In this document: positions 1-14,618 of the stretch, piece by piece | Numbering within the stretch: position 1 is the first letter of the stretch | Layout of the letters: each line of letters opens with the position of its first letter | Assembly: GCF_027105055.1 (NCBI RefSeq) | Contig: NZ_CP114264.1 | Location: forward strand, 1,922,001 to 1,986,000 | Source: Acinetobacter sp. TR3 | GTDB taxonomy: Bacteria; Pseudomonadota; Gammaproteobacteria; Pseudomonadales; Moraxellaceae | Direction: 5' to 3' | Length of the DNA: 64,000 nucleotides | Translations under genes and position numbers: made by a program | Notes under the pieces: model-generated | Databases searched by the model: none | The model's input: the letters and a program-made list of their open reading frames with translations, nothing else | Told to the model about the DNA's origin: nothing

Positions 1-728
1 AATGCAAATTGATCACGTAAATGAACATCAACAAAATCCTCAGGTAATAATGGATCATTCATCAGCAAAGAAATGGTCTGCCGACCAAGCAATAGCGATT
101 CTTTAGCAGCAATATCTAAGCTTAATTGCTCAACTGTCTCCAACCACTTTTGAATCATTTGACTATATTTTTTATAGTTTTGGTTAAGCGTTTGAGTGGG
201 CCAAAGCTTCGGAATTTTATTTAATGTTGTGGTGTCGAAATGATTGATTTGGCAAATTTTGGCGCTTTTTTCTAAGCCAGAAGCTTGTAATCCCCCAAAT
301 ACCTCTTTAAAAGAAATGGCTAAATTATCAGGGCGAATATAAATACCTTGTTCTAACTCTTTAAAACCGAAGTGCTTTAATGCGCGTTCTCGGCGGTTTA
401 AAGCTGTACGATCAACCCGCCCTAATTCACCCGTAAAGACAGCTAAGTATTGATGATCCCATTGTTTTGTTTGCTTAATTCCGTTTTTACGGTTCAACAT
501 CACATCGGCCCATTCGTGTGATTTAGCCGTAAATTGATATATACCGCGCTCAATCGCCTCAATCACCCCATCACTAGATAATCGGGTTACTGCGACACGA
601 ATACTATTTTCGCTAATCTCAAAAAGCTTCGCTGCGATAATAATTTGTTTAATCGAGATCTCACGACCTTGTAGCCCTAAAAGTAAATCAATGATTAAAT
701 CTCGGGCATTCATTTTAGCTATTGTCAT
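1..728 (-). CDS. PaaX-family transcriptional regulator (3' end cut by window edge)
   Basis: The minus-strand frame stays open from an ATG at 728 to the window edge (about 242 codons), so the C-terminus is missing. The N-terminus (MTIAKMNARDLIIDLLLGL) leads into a winged-helix-like region, followed by VAVTRLSSDGVIEAIERGIY and a middle domain. This layout resembles PaaX, the repressor of phenylacetate catabolism that responds to phenylacetyl-CoA. An in-frame ATG at 713 is an alternative start. No paa genes are visible here, so the ligand and targets are unknown. The family call rests on my reading of the N-terminal pattern and should be treated as probable. Confidence 0.65.
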   Translation of the reverse strand, partial: MTIAKMNARDLIIDLLLGLQGREISIKQIIIAAKLFEISENSIRVAVTRLSSDGVIEAIERGIYQFTAKSHEWADVMLNRKNGIKQTKQWDHQYLAVFTGELGRVDRTALNRRERALKHFGFKELEQGIYIRPDNLAISFKEVFGGLQASGLEKSAKICQINHFDTTTLNKIPKLWPTQTLNQNYKKYSQMIQKWLETVEQLSLDIAAKESLLLGRQTISLLMNDPLLPEDFVDVHLRDQFA

Positions 729-794
729 CTTACAATCGAACCAGTTCTAAACATGAAAAAAGAAATAAAGAATAAGAATTTTAACTTAGAATCC

Positions 795-824
795 CTCCCT
801 TTTAGTAATTTTTCTAAAAGGGAG
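795..824. terminator. Hairpin between uppP and the PaaX-type gene
   Basis: An 11-bp perfect stem (CTCCCTTTTAG / CTAAAAGGGAG) encloses an 8-nt loop just past the uppP stop codon. The T-rich tract (ATTTTATTTTT) lies on the plus-strand side, and the minus-strand side has only a weak T run. It probably ends uppP transcription, but its polarity is ambiguous. Confidence 0.5.
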
Positions 825-833
825 ATTTTATTT

Positions 834-1634
834 TTATAGAAAAACAAATAATAAAATTATACCCAGTACAATCCGATACCAAGCAAATACGCGTAAAGTG
901 TGGCGTTCAACAAATTTAACTAATGCGCTCACCACCAATAATGCCGAAATAAAAGCAGCAACAAAACCGACCCCAATATTCAACATATTATCTTGTGTCA
1001 ATACATCCGCATTACGAATAAGATCAAAAGTTGCAGCCCCCAACATCGTTGGCATTGCGAGAAAGAAAGAAAATTCTGTTGCCGCTTTACGAGACAAACC
1101 TGAGAACATTCCTCCCACAATGGTAGCACCAGAACGAGAAGTCCCTGGAATCATCGCAACGCATTGTGCACAACCGACTAAAAAAGCTTGCTTGTAAGTA
1201 ATTTTTGTCGCTTCAGTTGTTTTATGATCAAAATTCTTGGATTCAACCCAGAAAATAATCAGACCACCAACAATCAGTGCGATTGCGACCACAAGTGGAC
1301 TAAATAAGACACTTTTAATAAAATCGACTGCAAAAATACCAATCACGACAGCAGGAAAAAAAGCAATTAAAACGCTAAAAGCAAAATGACGCGCTTCTGA
1401 ATCGCCACTAAAAAAACCTTTAATCAAATCAAAAATCTTTTGTCGGTATAACCAACAGACAGCTAAAATTGCACCAAGCTGAATGACAACTTCAAATACA
1501 CGCCCATCGTCAGAATGGAAGTCGATCATGTGACCAAATAAAATTAAATGACCTGTACTTGAAATCGGTAAAAATTCGGTCAAACCCTCAATAAACCCTA
1601 AAAATAAAGCCTTTAAAATTTCAATATGTTGCAT
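834..1634 (-). CDS. uppP: Undecaprenyl-diphosphatase UppP/BacA
   Basis: This 266-residue polytopic inner-membrane enzyme dephosphorylates undecaprenyl pyrophosphate to recycle the lipid carrier for peptidoglycan and other envelope polymers; overexpression gives bacitracin resistance in other species. Both family signatures are present: [17 protein letters not shown] near residues 16-32, and [10 protein letters not shown] near residues 163-172 with the conserved Ser and Arg. Several hydrophobic segments span the rest. Length matches the family. It stands alone on the minus strand, with about 130 bp separating it from the upstream M48-like gene. Confidence 0.95.
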   Translation of the reverse strand: MQHIEILKALFLGFIEGLTEFLPISSTGHLILFGHMIDFHSDDGRVFEVVIQLGAILAVCWLYRQKIFDLIKGFFSGDSEARHFAFSVLIAFFPAVVIGIFAVDFIKSVLFSPLVVAIALIVGGLIIFWVESKNFDHKTTEATKITYKQAFLVGCAQCVAMIPGTSRSGATIVGGMFSGLSRKAATEFSFFLAMPTMLGAATFDLIRNADVLTQDNMLNIGVGFVAAFISALLVVSALVKFVERHTLRVFAWYRIVLGIILLFVFL

Positions 1635-1763
1635 AACTTACTCAAAAAATGCGTAATTCAAGATTAAAATAAAGGGCAAGCTTACCTTGAAATTAAATCA
1701 TTTTATGTGATTGTCACGTAACGTTTTAAGCTTGATCTTTCTCGCTCTAATACGAGTTTATTA

Positions 1764-3653
1764 TTAAATAATCATCAAACTATTTTTCTTTTGCATTTGT
1801 TCAACAACTTCATGTGTATCGAATCCTAAACGCCAATAAAGCAATTCTAAAACATCTAATTCATCCTGCGTGATGATACGATCGCTCCATAAACATCGCT
1901 CTGCAATTGCTAAAATATTGAGACGATCACGTAATAACAAGCCTGAAACATCATTTAAAATTTCTGCTAAATCAAGTGGTTCATCAGAAATATCTGCGTA
2001 AATCTGCATTTCTTCGGGTGCTAAAATCTGTTGCAGAATTCGTTCACGCACCTCAAGCTGATTTGGACTATTAATTTGTTGTACATGCAATAAAGCATCA
2101 ATTAAATGCACAATTTGTGCTTTCACATCTTCAAATGACGTTGGTAAATGTGCAGGCATAAGATTGAGTTCACGCTTCACCCGCTCCAATAACAAAGCAT
2201 CAAGCAAACCCACCTCACCATCTTCTTGAATAATACAAGCCAATTTAGTCAAAAATTGACGAGCAATACTTGTCGGCATATGCCCAATATTCTTACAGGC
2301 ATCATGGAAGATTTGAACATGAATACGACCATCTAAATTCAATAAAGAATCTACGATTGCATGACTTACAGCGGCTTCTTGAGGAATGAATTCACGATAT
2401 TGACGAATCATCAAAATCGCAACCATCACTTCCCTTGAACCTGTCGCCGTTTGCATCGCTCTTTGTATCAATTCTGGGCGCTTTTTATTCTTCCGCATTT
2501 CAGAATTTAAAGGCTTAATTGCATCATTCAAAGCGAAACTGATCGGCGATAAACGCAATAAAGGTAAAGGCTGTGGAGAACTCCAAGGTAAGGTCATATC
2601 TGCCATTTCTTCTTCCAAAGAACGAAACAGACTAAATAAAGGACGATTGCGTAGCTTTTTTAAATTTTCTAATTGCAAATCCTGTAACAAAGTAGGATTT
2701 AGTTCATAAATTCGATCTTTGATACTTGGATGAATATTCATCCAGCTTTGTGGGCTAAGTGAATTTGCGAAACACATATGTGAAATCGATTCTGAATACG
2801 CACTATGAATTTGCGAACCTGAATGGTGCACATAGATACGTAACAAGGTTTGAATATTGGCATTATTATTCATCAAACGCATAGTTTTCAGGTCATTACG
2901 AAAGGTTCGACCACTCAAAGTTAAATATTTAATCAACCGTGTAATCAGAATACCTAAGCTACCTGCCAACCAGATAACACCACCAATCGCAACAAAAATA
3001 GTTTCGAATTTGTTTCGATAAGACGTTGCATAAGGATTGTATCCAGCTTGTGCTAATTTACTCCCCCATTGGCTAAAAGTGGTTAAACCACTGTACAAGA
3101 TTTTTAATTTGGTGTTTTCTACAGCCTCACCCGATAAAATTTGATTAAATTCATAGCTCAATAAACCATAAAGCTCTAATTCATCCAAATTTTGTAAAGC
3201 ACCCCACGTTAAAATAATTACGATGTCTTGAGATCTGAAGCCTGCTGTTAAAGCATTGACGCCCACTTCATTTGGAAGTACATAAACAGCAGGTGTATCT
3301 ATCATAAAACTTTGAGCAACTTGCTCTACGACTTTTAATGCTGTGCTTTCTTCGGGCGTACTCTCATCAAAAACAAGGCGTCTTGCTTTAAGTTGTTTTG
3401 CGAGTGAATGACCACCTTCACGTAAGACATACAGTTCAGCACCAACCGACCAAACCATAACGAAGAATAAAAGAAAGATGAAATATGGACTAAGAACATG
3501 CCACCAAATGGCTTGAGTGTAGTCAAAGAAATGAACGACTAAACCCAAAATCAAATTGAGAATAAAAACTGTCGACAACATAGCGAGCAAGCAAAAACTT
3601 ACCGACCATGCAATATTTTTATTTTCAATTAAATAATGGCTCATTTCTTTCAA
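1764..3653 (-). CDS. M48 (HtpX-like) membrane protein lacking the zinc-protease motif
   Basis: A 629-residue protein with two N-terminal TM segments (about 15-40 and 50-75), a region collinear with M48 metalloproteases (about 95-280) including a further TM segment near 215-240, and a long helical C-terminal extension. In active M48 enzymes the region reads LLAHEFSH followed by NGD. Here it is LLSYEFNQILSGE, so both zinc-binding histidines of HEXXH are replaced (Y and Q). The downstream E...D motif is also degenerate (SGRTFRNDLKTM). The protein is therefore probably a catalytically dead relative with a scaffolding or chaperone-like role. An ATG three codons in (MSHYLIENK) is an alternative start. 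The C-terminal half has no recognised domain. Confidence 0.7.
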   Translation of the reverse strand: MKEMSHYLIENKNIAWSVSFCLLAMLSTVFILNLILGLVVHFFDYTQAIWWHVLSPYFIFLLFFVMVWSVGAELYVLREGGHSLAKQLKARRLVFDESTPEESTALKVVEQVAQSFMIDTPAVYVLPNEVGVNALTAGFRSQDIVIILTWGALQNLDELELYGLLSYEFNQILSGEAVENTKLKILYSGLTTFSQWGSKLAQAGYNPYATSYRNKFETIFVAIGGVIWLAGSLGILITRLIKYLTLSGRTFRNDLKTMRLMNNNANIQTLLRIYVHHSGSQIHSAYSESISHMCFANSLSPQSWMNIHPSIKDRIYELNPTLLQDLQLENLKKLRNRPLFSLFRSLEEEMADMTLPWSSPQPLPLLRLSPISFALNDAIKPLNSEMRKNKKRPELIQRAMQTATGSREVMVAILMIRQYREFIPQEAAVSHAIVDSLLNLDGRIHVQIFHDACKNIGHMPTSIARQFLTKLACIIQEDGEVGLLDALLLERVKRELNLMPAHLPTSFEDVKAQIVHLIDALLHVQQINSPNQLEVRERILQQILAPEEMQIYADISDEPLDLAEILNDVSGLLLRDRLNILAIAERCLWSDRIITQDELDVLELLYWRLGFDTHEVVEQMQKKNSLMII

Positions 3654-3710
3654 TGTAAATTTTCCTGATTACATTGTTGATCTTAGAGGCTTCGAAACCT
3701 TAAGTATCAT

Positions 3711-3740
3711 AAAATAAAAAAGCGGGAATTTCCCGCTTTT
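3711..3740 (-). terminator. Rho-independent terminator after purF
   Basis: The inverted repeat AGCGGGAA / TTCCCGCT lies at 3721-3737. On the minus strand it is followed by a T-rich run (complement of AAAATAAAAA at 3711-3720). It sits 20 bp beyond the purF stop codon. Confidence 0.8.
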
Positions 3741-3756
3741 CTATAGATTTAAATGA

Positions 3757-5295
3757 TTACTCTTCTTTAATACCTGTTAAATCAACAGAAGAAGCATCGA
3801 TATTTACATCAATATAACCATCTGCTTTCTTTTTTGCTGAATCATTACGTTTCTGCTCAAGATTTATCAGATAGTCATTATCAATCCCACCAGCCACATA
3901 GATCCCGTCAAATACTGAACAATCAAATTCTCTTAAATCAGGTACTTTGCTGGTACGAACTGCGTTCTTTAAATCTTCCAAATCTTGGAAAACTAAACGA
4001 TCTGCACCAATAATCTCACGAATTTCTTCAACTGTACGATCTGAAGCAATTAATTCAGATTTTGCTGGCATATCAATACCATACACGTTTGGATATTTCA
4101 CCATAGGTGCAGCCGAAGCAAAGAATACTTTCTTCGCGCCAGAATCACGTGCCATTTGAATAATTTCATTACAGGTTGTACCACGTACAATCGAGTCATC
4201 CACTAACAGTACATTTTTATCTTTAAATTCAAGCTCAACTGGGTTTAGCTTTTGACGAACTGATTTTTTGCGCTGCTGTTGACCTGGCATAATGAAGGTA
4301 CGTCCGATGTAACGGTTTTTCATAAAACCTTCACGGAATTTCACACCTAAAATATTAGCCAATTCTAATGCTGAAGTACGGCTAGTATCTGGAATTGGAA
4401 TGACCACATCAATATCGTGCTCCTCACCCCATTCCTTCAAAATTTTATACGCCAGTTTTTCACCCATTTTTAAACGAGCTTTGTAAACTGAGATACCATC
4501 AATTGTTGCATCTGGACGAGCAAAGTACACATATTCAAAAATACATGGACGATATTCTGGATTTACTGCACATTGTTTGGTAAATAATTCGCCATTTGAA
4601 TTAATGAAAATTGCCTCACCTGGTGCAATATCACGCTCAACTTTAAAACCTAGCGCTGTAATCGCAACGGATTCAGAGGCAATGATATATTCAGTGCCTT
4701 GCTCAGTTTCACGAGAGCCATAAACTAAAGGACGAATTCCGTTTGGATCGCGAAAACCAACAAGCCCATGACCTGTGATCATCGCAACAACCCCGTAAGC
4801 ACCTTTACAACGCTCATGAACACGAGATACGGTGTGGAAGATATCTTCTGGCGTTGGGTTGAGTGTACCGATCTTCTGTAACTCATGTGCAAACACGTTG
4901 AGTAAAACTTCAGAATCAGAATCAGTATTCATGTGACGTAAATCTGTTTTAAACAGATCATCATGAATTTCTGCGGCGTTGGTCAAGTTACCATTGTGTG
5001 CAAGGGTAATACCATATGGAGAGTTTACATAAAACGGCTGTGCTTCAGCACTACTTGATGAACCTGCTGTTGGATAACGAACATGTCCTATCCCATAGTT
5101 ACCAAGCAAAGCACGCATGTGACGGGTATGGAATACATCACGCACCATACCATTATCTTTGCGGAGGAATAAACGCCCTTGATGGCAAGTTACAATCCCT
5201 GCTGCATCTTGTCCTCGATGTTGTAACATCGTCAAGGCATCAAATAACATTTGGTTTACTGGCGATTTACCGGCAATCCCAACAACTCCACACAT
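3757..5295 (-). CDS. purF: Amidophosphoribosyltransferase PurF
   Basis: This 512-residue enzyme catalyses the first committed step of de novo purine synthesis, converting PRPP and glutamine to 5-phosphoribosylamine. The N-terminal glutaminase begins MCGVVGIAG, with Cys2 as nucleophile after Met removal. The C-terminal phosphoribosyltransferase domain has the PRPP loop [13 protein letters not shown] near residue 365. The short tail after about residue 480 is charged. It follows cvpA on the same strand (41-bp gap), the classical cvpA-purF pairing also seen in Escherichia coli, and is closed by a terminator hairpin. Confidence 0.97.
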   Translation of the reverse strand: MCGVVGIAGKSPVNQMLFDALTMLQHRGQDAAGIVTCHQGRLFLRKDNGMVRDVFHTRHMRALLGNYGIGHVRYPTAGSSSSAEAQPFYVNSPYGITLAHNGNLTNAAEIHDDLFKTDLRHMNTDSDSEVLLNVFAHELQKIGTLNPTPEDIFHTVSRVHERCKGAYGVVAMITGHGLVGFRDPNGIRPLVYGSRETEQGTEYIIASESVAITALGFKVERDIAPGEAIFINSNGELFTKQCAVNPEYRPCIFEYVYFARPDATIDGISVYKARLKMGEKLAYKILKEWGEEHDIDVVIPIPDTSRTSALELANILGVKFREGFMKNRYIGRTFIMPGQQQRKKSVRQKLNPVELEFKDKNVLLVDDSIVRGTTCNEIIQMARDSGAKKVFFASAAPMVKYPNVYGIDMPAKSELIASDRTVEEIREIIGADRLVFQDLEDLKNAVRTSKVPDLREFDCSVFDGIYVAGGIDNDYLINLEQKRNDSAKKKADGYIDVNIDASSVDLTGIKEE

Positions 5296-5335
5296 AGCAA
5301 CCTCGCGACAAGCTAGGAACGGGGTTTAACCCCAA

Positions 5336-5929
5336 TTAATAAAAAGGATTTTTCGTGGAATGATCAGAACGTTGATCTACTGAAGCGCGTTCTGACTCCT
5401 CCATTTCAGTCGAAGGGCGATGTAATAACGCACCTTCAGATGTCATTTGATGTATCGCTTCATTTGCAGCATCTTTTGATATTTCGGTCGCTAATGGCGC
5501 GTATGGCAATAAAATCTGTACAAATTTTGATTGCTTCCAATGCGGTGAACTATTCACCCAAGGACCGACACCCTGCATCGCAATCAAGACAATCAATAAA
5601 CCTTTTAGTGAACCAAATGCACCGCCTGCTAGACGATTTAATGGGCCCAATTTTAAACTTTTCAAGAGCCCATTCAGGAATGCGGTAATAACCCACGTGC
5701 AAATCACGATGGCTAATACAATAAAAGCAAAAGCAGCAATTTTTTGTACAACTGGGTCTTGGCTTAGACTGCTCATCGCAGGTGCCCAAATGACCGCGTA
5801 TTTAGCCCCAATGACCAATGCGAATATCCACCCGATCAAGTTCGCAAAGGCTTTAATAAATCCTTGACGCAAACCGTTTAGCCCTCCAATGAGCAAGATG
5901 ATCAGGATGATGATATCAAGTGTGTTCAT
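5336..5929 (-). CDS. cvpA: CvpA-family membrane protein
   Basis: A 197-residue inner-membrane protein with about four hydrophobic segments and the typical CvpA opening (MNTLDIIILIILLIGGLNGLRQGF). CvpA is needed for colicin V production in E. coli and is linked to envelope stress and bile tolerance elsewhere; its biochemical role is unsettled. The last 40 residues are polar. It lies between pyrD (1-bp gap) and purF (41 bp) on the minus strand, so the three are probably cotranscribed. Confidence 0.88.
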   Translation of the reverse strand: MNTLDIIILIILLIGGLNGLRQGFIKAFANLIGWIFALVIGAKYAVIWAPAMSSLSQDPVVQKIAAFAFIVLAIVICTWVITAFLNGLLKSLKLGPLNRLAGGAFGSLKGLLIVLIAMQGVGPWVNSSPHWKQSKFVQILLPYAPLATEISKDAANEAIHQMTSEGALLHRPSTEMEESERASVDQRSDHSTKNPFY

Positions 5930-5930
5930 G

Positions 5931-6947
5931 TCACACAGTCATCGCGTTAACACAATCTTTTACTAGTGTTGGACCTGTATAAATAAGGCCACTGTATACT
6001 TGAACGAGACTCGCGCCCGCCTCTTGTTTTGCTACGGCCTGCTCACCTGAAACAATTCCCCCGACACCAATTAAAGGAATTTTTCCATCTAAAACATCGG
6101 CGAACTGACGTAAACATTCGGTGCTTTTTTCAAAAACGGGTGCGCCCGACAAACCACCAGCTTCATTACCATTTGGCAGATTTTCAACACCGTCTCGCCC
6201 TAATGTTGTATTGGTAACAATCAAACCATCAATCTTAAATTTCAATAATTGTTTAGCGATAAATGTAATATCTTCAGACGTTAAATCTGGCGCTACTTTG
6301 AGTACTAAAGGAACATAATGATTATTTTCTTTAGCAAGTTCTAGTTGACGTTGTTTCAAAGTTTGTAATAGCTCTGTAAGTGCATCGCCACTTTGTAAAC
6401 TACGTAAATTCTTTGTATTCGGTGAGGAAATATTAACTGTAATATATGATGCGTAATTATAAACTTTTTCTAAACAAATCAAATAATCAGAAACCGCATC
6501 TTCAACGGCAGTATCTGCATTTTTACCAATATTAATTCCTAAAACGCCTTTAAACTTAGCAGCTTTAACATTTTCAATCAGTTGATCAACACCGTCATTA
6601 TTGAATCCCATGCGATTGATGATTGCTTTCGCTTCTGGAATACGAAATAAACGTGGTTGAGGATTACCTGCTTGTGGACGTGGTGTAATGGTACCAATTT
6701 CAATAAAACCGAAACCTAATGCAGCTAGAGCATCAATGTGCGCACCATTTTTATCTAAACCGGCAGCAAGACCAACAGGGTTTGGAAACTCGATACCCAT
6801 ACAGCTCACTGGTTTATGTGCAGTTTTCTGATGCATCAATCCAAATTTATGCGCTGTATCGAGCATAGAAAGTGTGAGTTCATGTGCACGCTCTGGTGCC
6901 AAAGTAAACAACAAAGGGCGAGCCAATGAATATAACATACCAATCAC
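5931..6947 (-). CDS. pyrD: Dihydroorotate dehydrogenase (quinone), class 2
   Basis: A 338-residue FMN enzyme that oxidises dihydroorotate to orotate in pyrimidine synthesis and passes electrons to ubiquinone at the inner membrane. An amphipathic N-terminal helix ([11 protein letters not shown]...) typical of class 2 precedes the barrel. FMN-contacting [12 protein letters not shown] and the catalytic-Ser segment NISSPNT are present, and the C-terminal GVGGIVSG phosphate-binding loop is intact. The ATG at 6938 (MLYSLARP) could be the true start instead of 6947. It heads a pyrD-cvpA-purF run that links pyrimidine and purine genes. Confidence 0.95.
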   Translation of the reverse strand: MIGMLYSLARPLLFTLAPERAHELTLSMLDTAHKFGLMHQKTAHKPVSCMGIEFPNPVGLAAGLDKNGAHIDALAALGFGFIEIGTITPRPQAGNPQPRLFRIPEAKAIINRMGFNNDGVDQLIENVKAAKFKGVLGINIGKNADTAVEDAVSDYLICLEKVYNYASYITVNISSPNTKNLRSLQSGDALTELLQTLKQRQLELAKENNHYVPLVLKVAPDLTSEDITFIAKQLLKFKIDGLIVTNTTLGRDGVENLPNGNEAGGLSGAPVFEKSTECLRQFADVLDGKIPLIGVGGIVSGEQAVAKQEAGASLVQVYSGLIYTGPTLVKDCVNAMTV

Positions 6948-7136
6948 AGTCTACTGATTTTTCAAGTAGCCGTATTATAGGCATAGGCTCAACAAAACAC
7001 CATGCTTGACATATGCTTATTTTGTAGAGTCTTTGCTTTAGTGCTTCTTGATTAAACAATTTTCTGGTTTTATTCAGGTTTTTAATCTTGGTCAGGTCAT
7101 TTGCAATTGATTCAAATTCACATTTCGCAGTTCAAT

Positions 7137-7172
7137 AAAAAAAGGAACTAAGCTCGTTTAAAGCTTAGTTCC
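7137..7172 (-). terminator. Strong terminator of the adhesin gene
   Basis: A 10-bp perfect stem (GGAACTAAGC / GCTTAGTTCC, 7144-7172) with a 9-nt loop lies 26 bp past the adhesin stop codon. On the minus strand it is followed by seven T residues (complement of 7137-7143). Confidence 0.9.
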
Positions 7173-7197
7173 TTTCACTAAATTGTAGAAATGTTAC

Positions 7198-13074
<5,877 letters not shown>

Positions 13075-13283
13075 GTTATTCCCTTCTTTTTGTGAATATA
13101 AACACATAAATTAGAGAGTATTTTTAGTAATAAAGAATCATTGAAATTTGGTAGAAAAATAAAAAAAATATCGATAAAAAAACTGTTTGGAATAACAAAT
13201 TTCAATGATGCACACGCTAAGTAATTTATCTCTAATAAATCCACATAAAAATTTTAATTTTTAATTCAATACAAAGGATAAAA

Positions 13284-13346
13284 ATGGATACTTTAAAAGT
13301 GCTAAGTAAACGTGAGCATCAAATTTTTTTAAATGTTAGTACATGG
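13284..13346 (+). pseudogene. 5' fragment of a split LuxR-type (tandem HTH) regulator
   Basis: The ATG at 13284 is preceded by an AAAGGA ribosome site and encodes MDTLKVLSKREHQIFLN, the opening helix of a GerE/LuxR HTH (consensus LTKREREVL...). After 21 codons it runs into the left end of an IS21-like element. The 3' part resumes at 16310, and the two pieces share the 7-bp duplication TACATGG. Rejoining them restores the HTH spacing except for one extra base, which best fits the T7-A3 run at 13324-13333; removing one A gives IFLMLVHGYRVKEIS. The gene therefore carries both an insertion and a frameshift. It starts 209 bp from the divergent adhesin start, so it may once have controlled the adhesin (inference). 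Confidence 0.75.
13340..13346. repeat. Target-site duplication, left copy (TACATGG)
   Basis: The 7-bp direct repeat TACATGG lies immediately outside the TG-starting left end of the IS21-like element and is repeated at 16303-16309. Confidence 0.8.
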
Positions 13347-13380
13347 TGTATATATCATTGATCTTAGTCCACCCTTTCCA
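13347..13380. repeat. Left terminal inverted repeat of the IS21-like element
   Basis: It begins TGTATATATCATTGATC and contains CCACCC 22 bases in, at the same distance as in the right end. A second AGTCCAC copy follows at 13390. Confidence 0.7.
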
Positions 13381-13429
13381 TTTATCGGTAGTCCACTAAT
13401 TTCACTTCAAAACTTGCCACTAAAAAATC

Positions 13430-13663
13430 TTACTGCTCAAAACAGCATACTAAAAAATCATTAATAGATTTATCTAAAGCTGATAGCCAATCATGCAATT
13501 CTAATATATCAATTCTTCTGTCTAGGTTTTCAACTTTAGCTATGTATGATTGTGGCTTTTTTAAGGATGTAGCGAGTTCTACCTGAGTAATATTTTTCAA
13601 CTCACGTATTTTAATTAATTCTTTGATCAGGTTTTTGTATCGAGGGTCATGTATTGAGCTCAT
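13430..13663 (-). CDS. Small XRE-family HTH regulator
   Basis: A 77-residue single-domain protein. Residues 8-65 form a Cro/C1-type HTH: IRELKNITQVELATSLKKPQ is followed by the recognition segment SYIAKVENLDRRIDILEL. Such short XRE proteins usually repress their own promoter. It is transcribed away from ORF 13744, and a perfect 12-bp-arm palindrome (13686-13716) lies 23 bp upstream of its start codon, the expected position for an operator. It is cargo inside the IS21-like element. Possible roles include control of the neighbouring unknown gene or a toxin-antitoxin-like or immunity function; the sequence does not decide. Confidence 0.8.
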   Translation of the reverse strand: MSSIHDPRYKNLIKELIKIRELKNITQVELATSLKKPQSYIAKVENLDRRIDILELHDWLSALDKSINDFLVCCFEQ

Positions 13664-13685
13664 AGCCCAAGATGTTGTACTATTA

Positions 13686-13716
13686 ATGAAATTATCCCAA
13701 AATAGGATAATTTCAT
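13686..13716. promoter_or_regulatory. 31-bp palindromic operator between divergent genes
   Basis: The perfect inverted repeat ATGAAATTATCC-N7-GGATAATTTCAT lies between the XRE gene (start 13663, minus) and the unknown gene (start 13744, plus). Its size and position suit a dimeric HTH repressor that controls both promoters. Confidence 0.7.
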
Positions 13717-13743
13717 GTTCAATTGTCTATTCGGTATATCTAT

Positions 13744-14229
13744 ATGTCTACAAATCATCAGCTTAAAAACTGTTTGTTTGATTTTTTATCAAATAGAACA
13801 TTCTCAGGCTATGAGTTTAAAGACTTAAGAACGCTTTTCATCAGTCAGTATCCTGAATTTAGTGCTAAAAAATATTATGCGAAGATTTATCAGACAATTA
13901 GAGAGCTAGCTTCAATAAATCTAATATCAATCGATAGCCGAACATGTACTTATAAGTACTCTTCAAATTATGACCGTATAGATATATTGGATTTAATTAC
14001 CATTAATGCATTCAATTGCGATATCAAAACTGATCTTGCAGTTGAAAATGATAGAGTCATCAGTGAAATTAAGAAGATTAATAATGAAATTTCTATTTAT
14101 CAAAGTTATCTTCAACGATTTCCGACACTTTCCGAAATAATTCGAAATTTAGTTAAAATAAAAGAAAAAGAAATTGGTTTGCTAAAGTGTGAGTTGACTG
14201 CAATAAAGAATATGATAGAAGCCTGTTAG
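13744..14229 (+). CDS. Unknown protein divergent from the XRE regulator
   Basis: A 161-residue protein from the ATG at 13744 (a TTG at 13723 would add seven residues). I do not recognise a family. Residues 1-60 look helical with a possible winged-helix shape (FSGYEFKDLRTLF... YQTIRELASINLISIDS). The C-terminal 60 residues are Glu/Lys/Ile-rich and likely a coiled coil (SEIKKINNEISIYQSYLQR). No signal peptide or TM segment is present. It shares the palindromic operator region with the XRE gene, and a 13-bp hairpin straddles its stop codon. AT-rich codon use and location inside a transposable element point to transferred cargo. Confidence 0.6.
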   Translation: MSTNHQLKNCLFDFLSNRTFSGYEFKDLRTLFISQYPEFSAKKYYAKIYQTIRELASINLISIDSRTCTYKYSSNYDRIDILDLITINAFNCDIKTDLAVENDRVISEIKKINNEISIYQSYLQRFPTLSEIIRNLVKIKEKEIGLLKCELTAIKNMIEAC

Positions 14230-14241
14230 GCTTCTATCATA
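14211..14241. terminator. Hairpin straddling the stop codon of the unknown cargo gene
   Basis: A 13-bp perfect stem (TATGATAGAAGCC / GGCTTCTATCATA) encloses a 5-nt loop, with the TAG stop at 14227-14229 at the loop edge. It lies between convergent genes, so it could act in both directions, although U-tracts are weak. Confidence 0.6.
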
Positions 14242-14249
14242 AATATAAG

Positions 14250-14613
14250 TTATAAATTTTGATTTTCAACTTGATCTAGGATACAGATTAAACGTCTCAA
14301 AGTTGTTGTATCTGCTTCAGATTTAAGTTTATCAAAATCACTTGAGAAAAATTTTTCTCTCAATAAATCACAGCTTTCTTTAGAAGGGTGTTCTATTAGC
14401 CAAAGTGCTAAAAAATCCAGCTTCTTATTCAGAGAACACTCAATTTCTCCAATTTTCTCTATAAGAAGAATTTCATCAAGTGACCAATTTTTTTCAAATT
14501 GTTTACTCACAGAAGGAGGAATTTTCTTTTTATAGTGTTCTAAATCAAAGCCTATTAAATCTCTTAACGTTTGTTGAATATCTGATTGATCTTTATAGGT
14601 TGGATTTGATCTT
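14250..14613 (-). pseudogene. Gene fragment truncated by the IS3-family element
   Basis: The annotatable ORF starts at a GTG (14510), but the same frame is open upstream to the IS edge (…TYKDQSDIQQTLRDLIGFDL…) and meets a stop only inside the IS. The true N-terminus is therefore probably lost. The remaining 120 or so residues are charged and helical (LDEILLIEKIGEIECSLNKK, LWLIEHPSKESCDLLREKFF), with no TM or signal peptide. I recognise no family. It converges with the unknown plus-strand gene. Expression from the GTG (86 residues) is possible but not supported by a good ribosome site near the GTG other than AAGGAGGA-like purines on the wrong strand. Confidence 0.5.
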
Positions 14614-14618
14614 TGATC

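Noticed and set aside
898..1197. Plus-strand frame over uppP
   Set aside because: It lies wholly within the clear uppP gene and has no recognisable features.
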